In this document: one piece after another, positions 4,909 through 5,985 of the stretch
Numbering within the stretch: the first letter of the stretch is position 1
How the letters are laid out: every line of letters begins with the position of its first letter
Made by a program: the position numbers and the translations under genes
DNA from: Chloroflexota bacterium
GTDB taxonomy: Bacteria > Chloroflexota > Limnocylindria > Limnocylindrales > CSP1-4
Assembly: GCA_003157175.1 (NCBI GenBank)
Contig: PMIQ01000076.1
Location: 2,005-7,989, forward strand
Length of the DNA: 5,985 bases
Direction of reading: 5' to 3'
The notes under the pieces: generated by a model
What the model saw: only the letters and a program-made list of their open reading frames with translations
What the model was told of the DNA's origin: nothing
The model's database searches: none

Positions 4909-4914
4909 TATGAT
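4909..4914 (+). promoter_or_regulatory. -10 box of the tadA-like gene (leaderless start)
   Basis: TATGAT matches five of six bases of TATAAT and is separated from the ATG at 4921 by exactly six bases. Transcription would therefore start on or next to the A of the ATG, giving a leaderless mRNA. No Shine-Dalgarno is present between box and ATG, and no -35 box is evident. Confidence 0.65.
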
Positions 4915-4920
4915 CCGCCC

Positions 4921-5403
4921 ATGAACTACGAGCTGTTCATGGGAGAGGCTCTGGCCGAGGCCCAACTCGCCCTCGACCAGGGCAAGGCCCCGATCGGCGC
5001 CGTGGCGGTCGTCAGCGACGCGATGGTGGCCCGGGCCCACGACAAGGTCCAGGAATGCAACGATCCCACCGCCCACGCGGTGATCGTCGCCCTGCGCGAG
5101 GCCGCCCGAAAGCTAGGCCGCGACCGCCTGTCAGACGCCACGATCTTCGTGACTCGCGAGCCGTGCCCGATGTGCGTCGGAGCGCTGCTGGCCTGCGACG
5201 TGGAGGCGCTCGTGTTCGCCGTCTCCAATCCGATCGACGGCGCCGCCGGCGGAGCGCTGCAGCTTGCCCAGGACACGAGGCTGTCGCACAAGCTCAAGGT
5301 CGTGAGCGGGATCCGCTGCGACGAAGCCGAGGAACTCTTTTCCAAGGCCGGCTCGGTCGAGAGCCGGCGCTCGGCCGAGCCCCTCAAGACGGCGGCGGGC
5401 TAG
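4921..5403 (+). CDS. tadA: TadA-family tRNA adenosine deaminase homologue with HAV instead of HAE (predicted catalytically dead)
   Basis: TadA converts A34 of tRNA-Arg(ACG) to inosine. This 160-aa protein aligns without gaps to the TadA core: KAPIGAV (22-28), DPTAHAVIVALREAA (48-62), REPCPMCVGALL (79-90), DGAAGGALQ (106-114). Zinc ligands His52, Cys82 and Cys85 are present, but the proton-shuttling Glu that should follow at 54 is Val (GTG at 5080-5082). By ungapped alignment with E. coli TadA, recalled from memory, Asn46 becomes Asp41, Ala106 becomes Val101 and Asp108 becomes Asn103. The rest is intact and full length. The ATG at 4921 is set by the TATGAT box six bases upstream; the open frame from 4822 overlaps the previous gene and lacks the family pattern. 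Two tRNA-Ser genes and the SRP RNA follow, the neighbourhood of Bacillus tadA, so this is probably the ortholog. A Tad3-like structural subunit, an RNA-binding relic, or a sequencing error at one base are the alternatives. Confidence 0.88.
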   Translation: MNYELFMGEALAEAQLALDQGKAPIGAVAVVSDAMVARAHDKVQECNDPTAHAVIVALREAARKLGRDRLSDATIFVTREPCPMCVGALLACDVEALVFAVSNPIDGAAGGALQLAQDTRLSHKLKVVSGIRCDEAEELFSKAGSVESRRSAEPLKTAAG

Positions 5404-5463
5404 GCCGACGCCGGGTCGCCCACGTTCGGCGCCCTCATCGGCAGATCGCTCGCCCGGCTCTGG

Positions 5464-5469
5464 TATTCT
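5464..5469 (+). promoter_or_regulatory. -10 box for tRNA-Ser(CGA)
   Basis: TATTCT has the T-A-N-N-N-T pattern and ends 7 bases before the mature tRNA 5' end, so transcription could start almost at the tRNA itself. No -35 box is evident. The second tRNA-Ser, 68 bases further on, has no such box and is probably on the same transcript. Confidence 0.45.
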
Positions 5470-5476
5470 CTCGCGC

Positions 5477-5562
<86 letters not shown>

Positions 5563-5578
5563 CTCCCAGGTTTCACCA

Positions 5579-5621
5579 GTCGCCGGCTTGGCCGGTCGGC
5601 GACCTGCCCGCCGTAGCGGGC
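5579..5621 (+). repeat. Two hairpins between the tRNA-Ser genes
   Basis: GTCGCCG / CGGCGAC (5579-5585, 5597-5603) and GCCCGC-CGTA-GCGGGC (5606-5621) are inverted repeats in the 68-base spacer. No T run follows the second, only TGTCTTC, so efficient termination is doubtful; they may be processing signals. The second repeat has the same arms as 1830-1844 upstream of tRNA-Ser(GCT). Confidence 0.4.
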
Positions 5622-5630
5622 TGTCTTCGC

Positions 5631-5718
5631 GGAGAGGTCGCCTAGTGGCCTAGGGCGCCGCACTGGAAATGCGGTATGGGGCAACCCATCGAGGGTTCAA
5701 ATCCCTCCCTCTCCGCCA
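5631..5718 (+). tRNA. tRNA-Ser, anticodon GGA
   Basis: An 88-base class II tRNA with encoded CCA. Acceptor GGAGAGG/CCTCTCC with discriminator G is identical to the two other Ser tRNAs here. The anticodon arm CCGCA-CTGGAAA-TGCGG gives GGA (reads UCC/UCU), the variable arm is ATGGGGCAACCCAT, and the T arm GAGGG-TTCAAAT-CCCTC. Confidence 0.95.
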
Positions 5719-5806
5719 CTCCCTCCCAAACGCCCATGCTTGGACAAGGCGAGCGCTCGACCGGCGTCGGCCGACGGGTCCCGACCGGTGCCCCATACGG
5801 CGGCGT

Positions 5807-5823
5807 GCGCGATTTCGCGCCCT
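5807..5823 (+). terminator. Weak terminator-like hairpin after the tRNA-Ser pair
   Basis: GCGCG-ATTT-CGCGC forms a 5-bp GC stem followed by CCTTTG. The T tract is short, so this is only a candidate end of the tRNA-Ser transcript, placed just before the SRP RNA promoter. Confidence 0.3.
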
Positions 5824-5849
5824 TTGTCGGTCGCGCCGTCCGGGGCTGC

Positions 5850-5855
5850 TATGAT
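5850..5855 (+). promoter_or_regulatory. -10 box of the SRP RNA gene
   Basis: TATGAT lies about 7 bases before the expected 5' end of the SRP RNA. A TTGTCG at 5824-5829 is the only -35 candidate, but the 20-base spacer is longer than usual. The same TATGAT hexamer serves the tadA-like gene. Confidence 0.55.
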
Positions 5856-5861
5856 TCCCGG

Positions 5862-5985
5862 GCCGTGCTAGGCGGGGAACTAGCGGTGCCCTGTACCTGC
5901 AATCCGCTCCAGCAGGGCTGAATTCCCTCCCCGAGGTCCCCGTCCTCGAAGGCCGCCTCTTTTGGTGACGTTGAGGGCCGGGTCC
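5862..5985 (+). ncRNA. ffs: Signal recognition particle RNA, long bacterial type, 5' part
   Basis: The SRP RNA scaffolds Ffh and targets nascent membrane and secreted proteins. From 5862 the sequence tracks the Bacillus scRNA as I recall it: GCCGTGCTAGGCGGGGA, then TAGCGGTGCCCTGTACCTGC and AATCCGCTCCAGCAGGGC, GAATTCCC, CCCCGAGGTCC, AAGGCCGCCT, and GACGTTGAGGGCCGGGTCC at the window end. The early part forms the Alu-like domain found only in the long (about 270-base) form, so the core domain that binds Ffh should lie beyond base 5985. The short 4.5S form would have ended near 5970. In Bacillus, scr stands between tadA and dnaX, so dnaX is expected just beyond the window. The exact 5' end is set from the TATGAT box. 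Confidence 0.9.

Overview
The window reads as ordinary chromosomal DNA from a high-G+C bacterium. Third codon positions are mostly G or C, and two probable transcripts start at or within a few bases of their ATG. The SRP RNA is of the long Bacillus-like type, the lipoprotein linker is a Pro/Ser repeat, and an Arg tRNA carries anticodon GCG. Together these fit a high-G+C Chloroflexota lineage better than a typical actinobacterium, but that placement is inference. I see no transposon, phage, CRISPR or toxin-antitoxin signature.

Left part (1-1053): the 5' half of a DAHP synthase gene (first step of aromatic amino acid synthesis) runs leftward off the window. Its leader holds a complete transcription attenuator: a strong promoter, a 12-codon peptide with Phe-Tyr-Phe-Tyr in a row, a 13-bp pairing across the leader stop codon, and a terminator hairpin with a T run 48 bases before the start codon. 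A divergent small gene (808-1053, 81 aa, unknown) lies to its right.

Middle-left (1054-1792): about 250 bases with no convincing intact gene, only a possible decayed fragment. Then, all leftward, come a 62-aa YegP/DUF1508-type protein, tRNA-Arg(GCG) and tRNA-Ser(GCT). The tRNA-Ser 5' end overlaps the 3' end of the next gene.

Middle (1778-3647): a leftward two-gene operon, a polysaccharide deacetylase lipoprotein followed with an 11-base overlap by a membrane-anchored SAM methyltransferase. A divergent intergenic stretch (3648-3926) with only weak promoter-like boxes separates it from a rightward beta-hydroxyacid dehydrogenase (3927-4829).

Right part (4921-5985): a TadA-family deaminase homologue, tRNA-Ser(CGA), tRNA-Ser(GGA) and the 5' part of the SRP RNA, all rightward. 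This matches the tadA-scr-dnaX neighbourhood of Bacillus. The TadA homologue has all three zinc ligands, but its catalytic glutamate is valine (HAV instead of HAE), as in eukaryotic Tad3. In the same window the Arg tRNA has G34 instead of the A34 that TadA normally edits. The two most interesting results are this apparently non-catalytic TadA beside an inosine-independent Arg tRNA, and the Phe/Tyr attenuator of DAHP synthase.
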